The translations under genes were made by a program, and so were the position numbers. A stretch of DNA of 64,000 nucleotides from Terrimonas sp. (GTDB lineage: Bacteria > Bacteroidota > Bacteroidia > Chitinophagales > Chitinophagaceae): assembly GCF_003075435.1 (NCBI RefSeq), contig NZ_QCZJ01000010.1, positions 124,001 through 188,000 on the forward strand, read 5' to 3'. Shown here piece by piece: positions 1-8,011 of the stretch. Within the stretch, counting starts at the first letter, position 1. Each line of letters begins with the position of its first letter. The notes under the pieces were generated by a model, which worked only from the letters and a program-made list of their open reading frames with translations, was not told where the DNA came from and ran no database searches.

Positions 1-278
1 CCGTTCAATCCGAAAGCTGCATTATTCACCAGTACCTCCAGCTCATTATGCCAGGTTGAGCTCCATTTAAAAACGGCATCAGGAGTTTCTGCTATGGAAA
101 GATCCGCTACAAGATATACAACCCGTACACCGGTTATTCTTTCCAGGTCAAGTTTGGTTAATGCGAGGCCTTTACCATCAATATCAACCAACAGCAGGTT
201 ATAATTTCTTAAGGCTAACTCCAGCGCTATGGATCTGCCAATACCTTTTGCAGCGCCGGTAACAAGAGCATAAGCCAT
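1..278 (-). CDS. Short-chain dehydrogenase/reductase (SDR), C-terminus beyond window edge
   Basis: About 92 N-terminal residues are visible, starting MAYALVTGAAKGIGRSIALE. The TGxxxGIG dinucleotide-binding motif lies at residues 7-14 and the structural NNA motif near residue 86, so this is a Rossmann-fold NAD(P)-dependent oxidoreductase. The catalytic Ser/Tyr/Lys region is beyond the window, so the substrate cannot be guessed. The ATG lies only 5 bp past the stop of the PhyH-type dioxygenase, so the two form one leftward operon driven from the shared intergenic region near 1.35 kb. Confidence 0.85.
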   Translation of the reverse strand, partial: MAYALVTGAAKGIGRSIALELALRNYNLLLVDIDGKGLALTKLDLERITGVRVVYLVADLSIAETPDAVFKWSSTWHNELEVLVNNAAFGLN

Positions 279-283
279 AATGT

Positions 284-1195
284 TTATTGATTTACAGTAT
301 TACGAACATCGTTATCAGCGGCAATGCGGGACAGGTTTAATCCTTTCTTCAGGTTAGACCAGCGGAAAGTTTCCCTGTATTGCTCCAGCTTTGGTAAGGC
401 AAGCTTATGATAAAAAGGTGTTGGGCTGTTGGCGTGCCTGGGTTTGTATGCTCCTGTAATAATAGGTATATACATTACGCGACGCCTGCTTTCATCGCCA
501 AAAAATGATGAGCGTTGTACACGGTGCCATAAACGTCCGTCATGCACAGTAAGGTCGCCTGCTTCAATATCGAATCCTATTTCTTTTGGATCAGGGTCGT
601 TGTCAACAAAATATTTTTTTCTGAACAACAGTTTGAAGAGTCCCTGGTTGTGTGTACCTGCCAATACTCTTAACCCGCCTTTTTCAAAAGGGTAATCATC
701 AAGGTGCAGACCTACATTAAGCATGGGCATGATCCTGGAACCCAGGAATATATCCCGCGGACTGTCTGTATGCCATCCTAGTTGTTTATACTCGCTGTCA
801 GGCGTATTTACATAATGATTTAAAACAAGACCATCTTTTTCGTTCTCACCAATTCGCCCTTCATAAGGGTATAATAGTTCCGCTAATTGCGCAAGTCTTT
901 TGTCTTTAAGAAAATTGCTCAGTGTTTTACTGTATTGTGAAGTGAAGGCGATGCGCTGGATAAATTTTCTGCCATCAGTATTTACACCAAATTTTAATGG
1001 TATGCCATTTACTTTTTGAGTACCGGAAGAGATCAACTGTTCTTCTACATTTTGAATTTCGGTGATAAAATCTTTTACCGTTTCTTTATCTACAAAGTTT
1101 TTAAACTGTATTACACCATATTTATTAAAAATATTTTTTTGTTCCTCAGTGAGTGATTGCCCGAATTGGAAAATGAAATTAGTGATGTTGCTCAT
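284..1195 (-). CDS. Phytanoyl-CoA dioxygenase (PhyH) family Fe(II)/2-oxoglutarate oxygenase
   Basis: A 303-residue protein of the PhyH family, whose members hydroxylate substrates using Fe(II), 2-oxoglutarate and O2. The iron-binding HxD is visible in GWHTDSPRD (about residue 142), the distal His in HDGRLWHRVQ (about 218-225), and a candidate 2-oxoglutarate-binding Arg in the RRRVMY segment that follows. It is the first full gene of the leftward operon and precedes the SDR by 5 bp. Oxygenases of this fold (compare TauD and AtsK in other bacteria) often release sulfur from organosulfur compounds. Its place opposite three sulfatases, under a shared operator, makes such a role plausible, but that is inference. 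Confidence 0.85.
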   Translation of the reverse strand: MSNITNFIFQFGQSLTEEQKNIFNKYGVIQFKNFVDKETVKDFITEIQNVEEQLISSGTQKVNGIPLKFGVNTDGRKFIQRIAFTSQYSKTLSNFLKDKRLAQLAELLYPYEGRIGENEKDGLVLNHYVNTPDSEYKQLGWHTDSPRDIFLGSRIMPMLNVGLHLDDYPFEKGGLRVLAGTHNQGLFKLLFRKKYFVDNDPDPKEIGFDIEAGDLTVHDGRLWHRVQRSSFFGDESRRRVMYIPIITGAYKPRHANSPTPFYHKLALPKLEQYRETFRWSNLKKGLNLSRIAADNDVRNTVNQ

Positions 1196-1281
1196 ATCAT
1201 TTTTGATTTGATGATTAAGAAATAATGGAATGGGAAAATTAAAGTTTACTTACAGCGGGATAGATGGTTGTTACCCCTGGA

Positions 1282-1314
1282 TCAATATGTTGCCTGGCGG
1301 CAACAACAATACAT
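1282..1314 (-). CDS. Ten-residue poly-cysteine leader peptide MYCCCRQATY
   Basis: On the minus strand, ATG at 1314 opens a 10-codon ORF with three consecutive Cys codons (TGT TGT TGC), ending in TGA at 1282, 87 bp before the dioxygenase gene. The Cys codons run into a perfect 7-bp hairpin, TGTTGCC-GCCA-GGCAACA, so a ribosome paused at Cys would change the RNA fold. A matching Cys-rich ORF heads the divergent operon at 1780. This is what a cysteine-responsive attenuator would look like, as described for poly-Cys upstream ORFs in mycobacteria. The function here is inference. Confidence 0.6.
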   Translation of the reverse strand: MYCCCRQATY

Positions 1315-1342
1315 GATATGTGATTTTATAAATTTCACAGAG

Positions 1343-1384
1343 CAAAAATAGTATAAAATACTAGTCTACCAAATTTATAGACTA
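1343..1384 (-). promoter_or_regulatory. Promoter and operator of the leftward dioxygenase operon
   Basis: GTCTACCAAATTTATAGAC (1364-1382) is an inverted repeat with two mismatched pairs relative to the perfect copy at 1713. Read leftward it is followed by TAGTATTTTA, and then by TATTTTTG (1350-1343), which matches the Bacteroidota -7 consensus TAnnTTTG. The end of TAGTATTTTA is 39 nt from the leader peptide ATG, matching the 38 nt seen on the other operon. The operator lies where the -33 element would be, suggesting repression. The regulator is not encoded in the window. Confidence 0.6.
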
Positions 1385-1712
1385 ATATTTTAAAAATATT
1401 TTTTGCAAGTGAAGAAGGAAACCAGATAAAACGGATATGACGGAGACTCACGGAATGTATCTGAATTATTCAGCACCATCCGCGTATTCCGCATGCTATT
1501 CATATTTGTGTGAAGAATGTATAGCTTCAACGTTATCGCTGTTAATATATAGAGGAGGATGTTTGTGTGCTTTCCCCCGACAAATTGCTGACGGCCAGCC
1601 ACCCTGTATTTTTTTCATGAAGAGGTTTGTCCCATGAGGTTATTTATGAAGTATACATTTTTTACAAATTTTTCTACAAAAATTTTTTTTGAAAAAAAAA
1701 GACATTATTTTT

Positions 1713-1741
1713 GTCTACTAAATTAGTAGACTAATATTTTG
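1713..1741 (+). promoter_or_regulatory. Promoter with perfect 19-bp palindromic operator, rightward sulfatase operon
   Basis: GTCTACTAAATTAGTAGAC (1713-1731) is a perfect 9-1-9 inverted repeat, followed directly by TAATATTTTG, a near match to the Bacteroidota -7 box. The same arrangement (palindrome, then TArTATTTT) occurs at 1354-1384 in the opposite direction. The first ORF starts 38 nt downstream, at 1780. A dyad of this size placed over the -33 region is typical of a dimeric repressor; Rrf2-family sulfur regulators are one candidate, not proven. Confidence 0.65.
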
Positions 1742-1779
1742 TCAACCACCGGCAGAGTATTTAATAAGTAAAATCAAAA

Positions 1780-1911
1780 ATGGAACATGTAAACTGCTGC
1801 AATGCCAGTGGCATTGTTAATGATTTGATTGTAAGTACGGTGGAATATTATATACCTGCTCACAAATTTTCTTGTTGCACATCCTGTTGTTGTAATACTA
1901 TGCGCAGTTAA
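1780..1911 (+). CDS. 43-residue cysteine-rich leader peptide
   Basis: ATG at 1780 opens a 43-codon ORF beginning MEHVNCCNASG and ending FSCCTSCCCNTMRS. It has 7 Cys, in CC, CC and CCC runs. The first Cys pair is followed by the hairpin CAATGCC-AGT-GGCATTG (7-bp perfect stem), mirroring the hairpin of the divergent leader at 1282. There is no signal peptide and no recognised family. It could be a metal- or thiol-binding microprotein. However, its position just downstream of the operator-promoter and the short Cys-codon twin on the other side favour a translated leader that senses charged Cys-tRNA. Confidence 0.6.
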   Translation: MEHVNCCNASGIVNDLIVSTVEYYIPAHKFSCCTSCCCNTMRS

Positions 1912-1973
1912 GCGCTTTTTCATTTATTCAGCTTGCTATAAATTATTGCATTCATAAAAATTATGAATGGTAA

Positions 1974-2048
1974 GGTTGTCTCCACGTCATCACCTGTAAT
2001 CGGTGGTTGATTGCGGGAGAAGGACTGGGACAGCCTTTCTGTTCAGCC
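1974..2048 (+). ncRNA. Candidate structured leader RNA with two mutually exclusive stems
   Basis: GGTTGTCTC (1974-1982) can pair over 9 bp with GGGACAGCC (2027-2035), enclosing the hairpin ATCACC/GGTGGT. Alternatively GGACAG (2028-2033) pairs with CTGTTC (2039-2044), extended by GG/CC outside. The two folds share bases, as in attenuators or riboswitches, and a T-run follows at 2062-2068. An AT-rich inverted repeat (ATTCATAA-AAA-TTATGAAT) lies just upstream, near 1950-1968. It does not match the SAM-I or cobalamin riboswitch cores. The fold was derived by eye. Confidence 0.35.
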
Positions 2049-2069
2049 AATATATAAAACGTTTTTTCT

Positions 2070-2183
2070 ATGCAGAAGCAGGATTATTTTTTGCTGATCA
2101 AAAAAATAGCCATAGGCATACTGATTTTTTTGATCCCTTTCCTGGTTTTTTATTTTGGACTATTAATCATTTCTAAAAACTAA
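2070..2183 (+). CDS. 37-residue single-pass membrane microprotein
   Basis: The ORF starts MQKQDYFLLIKKIAIGILIF and continues with a strongly hydrophobic segment, then ends LLIISKN. Basic residues precede one transmembrane helix and a short polar tail follows. It ends 9 bp before the sterol-desaturase-family gene, so it is probably the first membrane gene of the rightward operon. No family recognised. It might assist the membrane-bound di-iron hydroxylase next door, but that rests only on adjacency and size. Confidence 0.5.
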   Translation: MQKQDYFLLIKKIAIGILIFLIPFLVFYFGLLIISKN

Positions 2184-2192
2184 TATTCAGCT

Positions 2193-3269
2193 ATGAGCTC
2201 TGCAAAAAATGCAACAGTTAATATCACGAGAGATGCGGTAACCAGCATTTTTATATACGCGTTGCCGGTAGCGCTGATGTTTGTGTATTTTAAAATTACA
2301 GGTCAGCAACCCTGGAACAGAGCAGCAGGAGAAACATTGCCATTTAAAGCTCCTGCGCCTGTAGAAAATGTTTTCAAAAATCTTAGAACATGGGGACTGC
2401 CATTATTAACACTCATTTGGGGCATTATAGAATTTTCAGCGGGACTATACAAGAATAAGTGGAATAAGAATGAAGCTATGCTTGATATAGTTTGCTTTGC
2501 TGCTCCAAAACTGGTTTTCCGTCCATTGCTGGTGTATATAACGCTGCTGGTATTCCCTTATGTATTACCGGGTCAGCAAAATGCATTCAGTTGGGTGCCT
2601 TTCTGGTGGGCTTGCTTAATTATTGCGGTTGCTGATGATCTTACACAATACTGGTATCACAGGTTGCATCACCAGGTGCCGTGGTTGTGGCGGTTTCACC
2701 GCACACATCATTCTGCTGATTATATGGGAATGGCAATGGCAGGAAGGCAGAATTTTATCTATACCATTTTCTTTTCTCAAATATACCTCACATCGGCGCT
2801 TACCTATCTTGGACTGGGATATGCAGCATTGTTTGTGGGAGGTGTAAAGTCTGTTATAACATTATCCGCACATTCAAGCATTCCCTGGGACAGGCCGTTT
2901 TACAAATACAAATTGTTGCATCCTCTTGCATGGATACTGGAACGTACCATATCAACTCCTGCTACACATCATGCGCATCACGCGGATTCTATGGATGATG
3001 GTATTGGCTATTACAAAGGGAATTTCGGGAATATGTTTTTTATATGGGATATTATTTTTGGCACTGCTAAAATTACGCGTCAATATCCTACGAGCTACGG
3101 CATCAGGCATTATAAGGAAGAAGAGTGGTATGCCCAGTTTTTGTGGCCCATCTTCAAATCAAAAAAAGAAGGCAGCGAGCTGTCGGCTGACGGACCAATG
3201 GTTGCTGATTTGGAACCATCAAACAATACTGAAGCTGTGGCACAAATAAAAGTAGTTCCCCAGGGATAA
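2193..3269 (+). CDS. Sterol desaturase / fatty acid hydroxylase superfamily membrane protein
   Basis: A 358-residue integral membrane protein with the three His clusters that bind the di-iron centre of this superfamily: HRLHH (about residue 155), HRTHH (about 168) and HHAHH (about 259). Several hydrophobic segments surround them. Family members use O2 to hydroxylate or desaturate lipids, sterols or ether lipids. The gene sits between the small membrane ORF and SusC in the operon with three sulfatases, and may act on a lipid-like sulfated substrate. The C-terminal tail of about 40 residues is polar and weakly conserved in type. Confidence 0.85.
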   Translation: MSSAKNATVNITRDAVTSIFIYALPVALMFVYFKITGQQPWNRAAGETLPFKAPAPVENVFKNLRTWGLPLLTLIWGIIEFSAGLYKNKWNKNEAMLDIVCFAAPKLVFRPLLVYITLLVFPYVLPGQQNAFSWVPFWWACLIIAVADDLTQYWYHRLHHQVPWLWRFHRTHHSADYMGMAMAGRQNFIYTIFFSQIYLTSALTYLGLGYAALFVGGVKSVITLSAHSSIPWDRPFYKYKLLHPLAWILERTISTPATHHAHHADSMDDGIGYYKGNFGNMFFIWDIIFGTAKITRQYPTSYGIRHYKEEEWYAQFLWPIFKSKKEGSELSADGPMVADLEPSNNTEAVAQIKVVPQG

Positions 3270-3474
3270 AATTTTTCTAAAATACTATACTGAATCAATA
3301 GACCAATCAATAACTGATGTTTACCGGAATCATTTTATATAAACGCCATCTGGCAGGATTGGAAAAATACCTGGACGCTATGTTGTACTATGAGTGTTGT
3401 GCATAGCATCATACAGTATCTATGTTTTAATTCTTTTTTACACAATTATTTTAACGAAGGTTATACTAACAAAC

Positions 3475-6400
3475 ATGAAAATTAAATTTTGGCTTCTTTT
3501 CTCATTACTGGGCAGCAGCTTATTTATAGCACAGGCTCAGCAGGGTACGATAATCAACTCTATACTGGAGGGACAGGTAACAGATAAAAGTAATAACGCA
3601 CCGCTGGAAGGTGTAAGCATCGTTATTAAAGGAACAACCAACCAAACCCTTACCAACAGTAAAGGTCAGTTTATTTTAAGAACAGGTCAGAAGCTTCCTT
3701 ATACATTGCTGGTTACCATTGTAGGTTATAAATCAACTGAAATAAAAGTAGATAGCTCACCTGTAAAAATTGAGCTGGAGCAGGATGTGCAGTCATTATC
3801 CGATATTGTTGTGGTAGGCTATGGTACACAAAAACGTAAAGACCTTACCGGCTCTGTGTCGTCAATCTCTGCCAAGGATTTTAATAAAGGCAGCAATGTA
3901 TCGGTTGATAATCTTATTGCCGGGCGTGCCGCGGGTGTGCAGGTAACCCAATCATCATCCGAGCCGGGCGCCGGCGTGTCTATACGCATACGCGGCGCTA
4001 ATTCTATTAATGCCAGCAATGAACCATTATATGTAATAGATGGTTTTCCCATTGACAATTCAAACCGTACTCCAACGTCAGCCGTGGTTACGGAATCTGC
4101 TCCGAGAAACCCCCTTAATTCCCTAAACCCATCTGATATTGCCTCTGTTGAAATTTTGAAAGATGCTTCCGCTACTGCTATTTATGGTTCACGTGGAGCA
4201 AATGGCGTTATTCTTATTACAACAAAGCGTGGCAAAAGGGGAAGATTGTCAGTGGAGTATAATGTATCAGGCGCAGTGCAGGAAGTGGCAAAAAAAATAC
4301 CGGTATTGTCTACATCACAGTATATCAGTTTGCTTAATGATCTGAAGGCCGCACAGGGGCTTGCACCTGAATTCACCGATGAGGATATAGCTGCTATTGG
4401 TAAAGGTGTAAACTGGCAGGATGAAATATTCAGAAAAGGATATACACAAAATCATCAACTGAGTTTTTCCGGGGGACAGGATAAATTTACTTATTACGCT
4501 TCGTTAAATTATCTTGATCAGACAGGAATTGTTATCAGCTCCGGTATTAAACGTTACACCGGCCGCGTAAACCTGAATTATACAGATGCAAAGTTTAAAT
4601 TCGGCATCAATCTGAACACTGCGAAAATTAATGATGATTATGTACCGAATGGTGTAAGCATTAACGAAGGCGCCGGAATAGTAAACGCTGCTATCTTCCA
4701 GGATCCTACATTGGGTATTTATGATAAGAATACCGGAAAATACGCGCAGACCAACCTGGTAAATCTTGAAAATCCGCTCGGGCTTGCTTACGGCGTATCT
4801 GATTACGCGGTCACCAGCAGAACATTTGGCAATGCTTTTCTCGAATACTTCATTATTCCTGAATTTTCGGTAAAAATAAATGGTGGCACAGATATTCAAA
4901 GTTCGCGACGTGATACATACCTGGGACGCAATACAAGAAAAGGAAACAATGCCAATGGTATTGCCAGTGTGCAAACAACAAACAGCAATAATGCTTTACT
5001 GGAGCTTACGGCGAGATATGCAAAAACATTCAGTAATCATTCCCTGGAAGTACTGGGCGGGTATACCTGGCAGAACTTTGGCTGGAATACATTGAACTCC
5101 GGCGCGCAGAATTTTACAACAGATGCTTTTGGCACAGATAATATGGCGGCAGGATCAAGCAGTACATTTACCATCAATACATATAAAAGCCGTAACCAGC
5201 TACAATCACTTTTAGGCAGGATCAATTATACCTTTAATGATAAATATCTTTTAACCGCCAACTTCAGGGCGGATGGTTCTTCGAGATTTGGCGCTGATAA
5301 TAAATACGGGTATTTCCCTTCGCTTGCTTTGGGGTGGCATGTTAACAGGGAAAATTTTTTTAGAAATGTGCGTACCATTTCAACGCTTAAACTAAGAGCA
5401 AGTTATGGCAGGACCGGTAACCAGGAGATAGGTAACTACCGTTCCCTTGTATTGCTGGGTACACAAGGACAGGCTGTTTTTGGCAATGCAGCGGAAGTGG
5501 GTATTTCAACCACGCAACTGGCAAACCCCAATTTAAAATGGGAAACGACCAGCCAATTTGATGCAGGTGTGGATTTTGGTTTGCTTGATGACAGGATTAC
5601 CGGTAGCATTGATTATTTTAACAAAAATACTAAAGACCTGCTGCTTGAACTGCCTGTGCCTGCTACAACAGGTTTTGCTACAACGCTTACCAATATAGGC
5701 AGCATGAATAACAGCGGCTTTGAATTTACAGTTAATACCGTAAACCTGCGTGGCAAATTTAACTGGACTACTTCGGCAAACCTTTCTGTAGTCCGGAATA
5801 AGGTAACAGGTATTGGCGGGCTGCCTGATATACTCCAGGGCTCTGCAGGCTTCTTTAATAGCTTTAGCATTCTCAAGGTTGGGCAACCATTGAATTCTTT
5901 TTATGGCTATGAAGTGGTTGGTGTGCTGCAGAAAGATGAGCAATACACTCCGCAGCCTTTATCTGCCCCGGGAGATTTGAAATTTCTTGATGCAAACGAT
6001 GATAAGACAATCTCTGCTTCCGACAGGAAAATTCTGGGCTCTTCATTCCCGGATTTTACGTATGGTATTAATAACAGCCTGGGCTATGGCAGATTTAACC
6101 TGTCGTTTTTCTGGCAGGGTGTTAAAGGTGGTAAAATTCTTAACCTGAATATTTCAGAGTCTGAAAACCCGATTTCGTTCAGGCGTAACCGTTTGAGCCG
6201 CTCATATACCGACAGGTGGACAGAAACAAATCCCACCAATGAGAACCCATCCGGTTTATCACCGGCATTTGCGTATGTTGATGCCAGCGGCACCATTAAC
6301 AGCCGGGCGGTACAAAGTGCCTCTTTCCTCAGGCTGAAAAATATTTCACTCAGTTATGATATACCCGCAAACCGTGTGTTCCAGTCTGCCCAGGTATATT

Positions 6401-6546
6401 TTGTTGCGCAAAACCTGGTTACATTTTCCAACTATTTTGGCTTTGACCCTGAGGTTACCGCTTTTGGAACATCTAATGTGAGGGTTGATTATAACGCGTA
6501 TCCGTTGTCAAAAATTTATACACTTGGATTAAATGTGAAATTTTAA
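3475..6546 (+). CDS. susC-like: SusC-type TonB-linked outer membrane transporter
   Basis: About 1,023 residues from the ATG at 3475. This start was chosen because MKIKFWLLFSLLGSSLFIAQAQ is a clean signal peptide, while upstream in-frame codons read through intergenic DNA. After it come a carboxypeptidase-regulatory-like domain (GQVTDKSNNAPLEGVSIVIKG), the DIVVVGYGTQKRKDLTGSVS segment typical of SusC, a plug domain (ANGVILITTKRG) and a 22-strand-type barrel ending in NVKF. SusC proteins import oligomers captured by SusD, powered by TonB. It is followed by its SusD partner after 10 bp. Three sulfatases downstream indicate a sulfated ligand. Confidence 0.95.
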   Translation: MKIKFWLLFSLLGSSLFIAQAQQGTIINSILEGQVTDKSNNAPLEGVSIVIKGTTNQTLTNSKGQFILRTGQKLPYTLLVTIVGYKSTEIKVDSSPVKIELEQDVQSLSDIVVVGYGTQKRKDLTGSVSSISAKDFNKGSNVSVDNLIAGRAAGVQVTQSSSEPGAGVSIRIRGANSINASNEPLYVIDGFPIDNSNRTPTSAVVTESAPRNPLNSLNPSDIASVEILKDASATAIYGSRGANGVILITTKRGKRGRLSVEYNVSGAVQEVAKKIPVLSTSQYISLLNDLKAAQGLAPEFTDEDIAAIGKGVNWQDEIFRKGYTQNHQLSFSGGQDKFTYYASLNYLDQTGIVISSGIKRYTGRVNLNYTDAKFKFGINLNTAKINDDYVPNGVSINEGAGIVNAAIFQDPTLGIYDKNTGKYAQTNLVNLENPLGLAYGVSDYAVTSRTFGNAFLEYFIIPEFSVKINGGTDIQSSRRDTYLGRNTRKGNNANGIASVQTTNSNNALLELTARYAKTFSNHSLEVLGGYTWQNFGWNTLNSGAQNFTTDAFGTDNMAAGSSSTFTINTYKSRNQLQSLLGRINYTFNDKYLLTANFRADGSSRFGADNKYGYFPSLALGWHVNRENFFRNVRTISTLKLRASYGRTGNQEIGNYRSLVLLGTQGQAVFGNAAEVGISTTQLANPNLKWETTSQFDAGVDFGLLDDRITGSIDYFNKNTKDLLLELPVPATTGFATTLTNIGSMNNSGFEFTVNTVNLRGKFNWTTSANLSVVRNKVTGIGGLPDILQGSAGFFNSFSILKVGQPLNSFYGYEVVGVLQKDEQYTPQPLSAPGDLKFLDANDDKTISASDRKILGSSFPDFTYGINNSLGYGRFNLSFFWQGVKGGKILNLNISESENPISFRRNRLSRSYTDRWTETNPTNENPSGLSPAFAYVDASGTINSRAVQSASFLRLKNISLSYDIPANRVFQSAQVYFVAQNLVTFSNYFGFDPEVTAFGTSNVRVDYNAYPLSKIYTLGLNVKF

Positions 6547-6556
6547 AAAGAACACA

Positions 6557-8011
6557 ATGAAGCTTAATAATATTAAAAATATGAAAATGAAACCCTATTA
6601 TATATTATTGTTGTTATCGCTTACACTTGGCGGTTGTGGTAAAGATGTTTTGGAAGAAGATGTGTATTCTTCGCTGGGCGTAAGTAATTATTTTAAAAAT
6701 GCCGATGACGCGGAAGCAATTTTAAATGCCACGTATGCTTCTGAGCAAAGAAGACCATTCCGCGATTATTTTATAATGTCTGATGTAACCAGCGGAACGC
6801 TTTATGATCGCGCAGGCGGGCTGGAAGCACTGGCTAAATCTTTTGAAACCTTTAGCTGGGGCGCTACCCACTCATTTTTTTCAGGCATCTGGGCAAGACA
6901 TTATACCACCATATATCGTGCAAATCTTGTGCTCGATAAAGTACCGGAAATTGATTTTGATGAAAACAGGAAAAAGCAAATACTGGCTGAGGCTACTTTT
7001 CTCAGGGCGTCTGCGTATGTAATTCTTAAAGATCTTTTTGGGCCTGTACCTATTATCACAACCAGTAATACAAGTGCCGACGACAGACCGTCACGACCTA
7101 CAAAAGAAGCATTTGATAAGTTTGTGACCGATGACTTTAAGGCAGCCGCTGAAGTTTTACCCGTTACTGCCGACAGAGGGAGAGCTACCAAAGGTGCAGC
7201 GCTTTCGCAACTGGCAAAATATTATCTTAATAATAAGGACTGGGCTAACGCTGCAGACTATGCGAAACAGGTAATTGATCTGAATGTATATCATTTGTTT
7301 GACGGATCGGCAGACAGGTCGGAATTATTTAACCCGCTTAATGAAGATAACAGCGAGTTTATATATATACGCCCGCGTTTGGCAGTTGCAGGGTTGGGGG
7401 ATAATTATATATCGCATGCTGCTCCGCCGAGTTACAGGTGGAAAGGAGGCAACAAAGAGAATTATGCAACGCAATTTAAAACATACAGCAGCTATTACGA
7501 TTCATTTGCAGATAATGATACAAGAAAAAATGCTTTTATTACGGAGTACTATAATACCAGTGGCAATCTGGTACAATTAGGTAAAGATGATATAAGAAAT
7601 TTTAAATTTAAGGAAGACTTCACTGCAACAGGTGCAAACAGTGGCAATGATTTTCCTGTTATACGCTATGCCGATATTTTATTGTCGCGTGCAGAAGCGT
7701 TGAATGAGCTTAACGGACCTAACGTGGAAAGTATTTCACTGGTGAACCAGGTTAGGGAAAAAGCAGGGATTGCGGATCTGAGCCTTGCTGATTTTGAAGG
7801 TAAAGATATTTTGAGGACTGCTATTTTCCAGGAGCGGTTGTGGGAGTTTCCGGCAGAAGAATTACAAAGGCAGGATTTAATAAGACAGGGTATCTTTATA
7901 CAAAAGGCGAAAGACAGGGGATTGGCAGCACAGGATTTCCAGGTGTTGTTTCCTATTCCTCAAAGTGAGATTGATAAAAACAGTAACCTTACACAAAATG
8001 ATGGATACTAA
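6557..8011 (+). CDS. susD-like: SusD/RagB family outer membrane nutrient-binding lipoprotein
   Basis: A 484-residue SusD-family protein that forms a lid over the preceding SusC. It has a lipoprotein signal with lipobox LGGC (Cys about residue 27). The true start may be one of the internal Met codons at 6581 or 6587, which would give a shorter signal. Family hallmarks are visible: early TPR-like helices (RANLVLDKVPEIDF, AEATFLRASAYVILKDLFG), and C-terminal VIRYADILLSRAEALNEL and RLWEFPAEELQRQDLIRQG. The stop overlaps the first sulfatase start, implying coupled translation. Confidence 0.95.
   Translation: MKLNNIKNMKMKPYYILLLLSLTLGGCGKDVLEEDVYSSLGVSNYFKNADDAEAILNATYASEQRRPFRDYFIMSDVTSGTLYDRAGGLEALAKSFETFSWGATHSFFSGIWARHYTTIYRANLVLDKVPEIDFDENRKKQILAEATFLRASAYVILKDLFGPVPIITTSNTSADDRPSRPTKEAFDKFVTDDFKAAAEVLPVTADRGRATKGAALSQLAKYYLNNKDWANAADYAKQVIDLNVYHLFDGSADRSELFNPLNEDNSEFIYIRPRLAVAGLGDNYISHAAPPSYRWKGGNKENYATQFKTYSSYYDSFADNDTRKNAFITEYYNTSGNLVQLGKDDIRNFKFKEDFTATGANSGNDFPVIRYADILLSRAEALNELNGPNVESISLVNQVREKAGIADLSLADFEGKDILRTAIFQERLWEFPAEELQRQDLIRQGIFIQKAKDRGLAAQDFQVLFPIPQSEIDKNSNLTQNDGY

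Noticed and set aside
1437-1637. 66-codon plus-strand ORF with six Cys between the two operators
   Set aside because: It has Cys but no consecutive Cys codons, no conserved spacing to a promoter, and is not followed by a gene it could control before the second promoter. Kept out of the gene list.
1974-2048. SAM or cobalamin riboswitch
   Set aside because: Expected conserved cores (for example GAGGGA and GCAACC of SAM-I) are absent, so it is reported only as an unclassified leader.
4504-4974. Open frame of 156 codons antisense to SusC
   Set aside because: Lies inside the SusC barrel region with no family signal.
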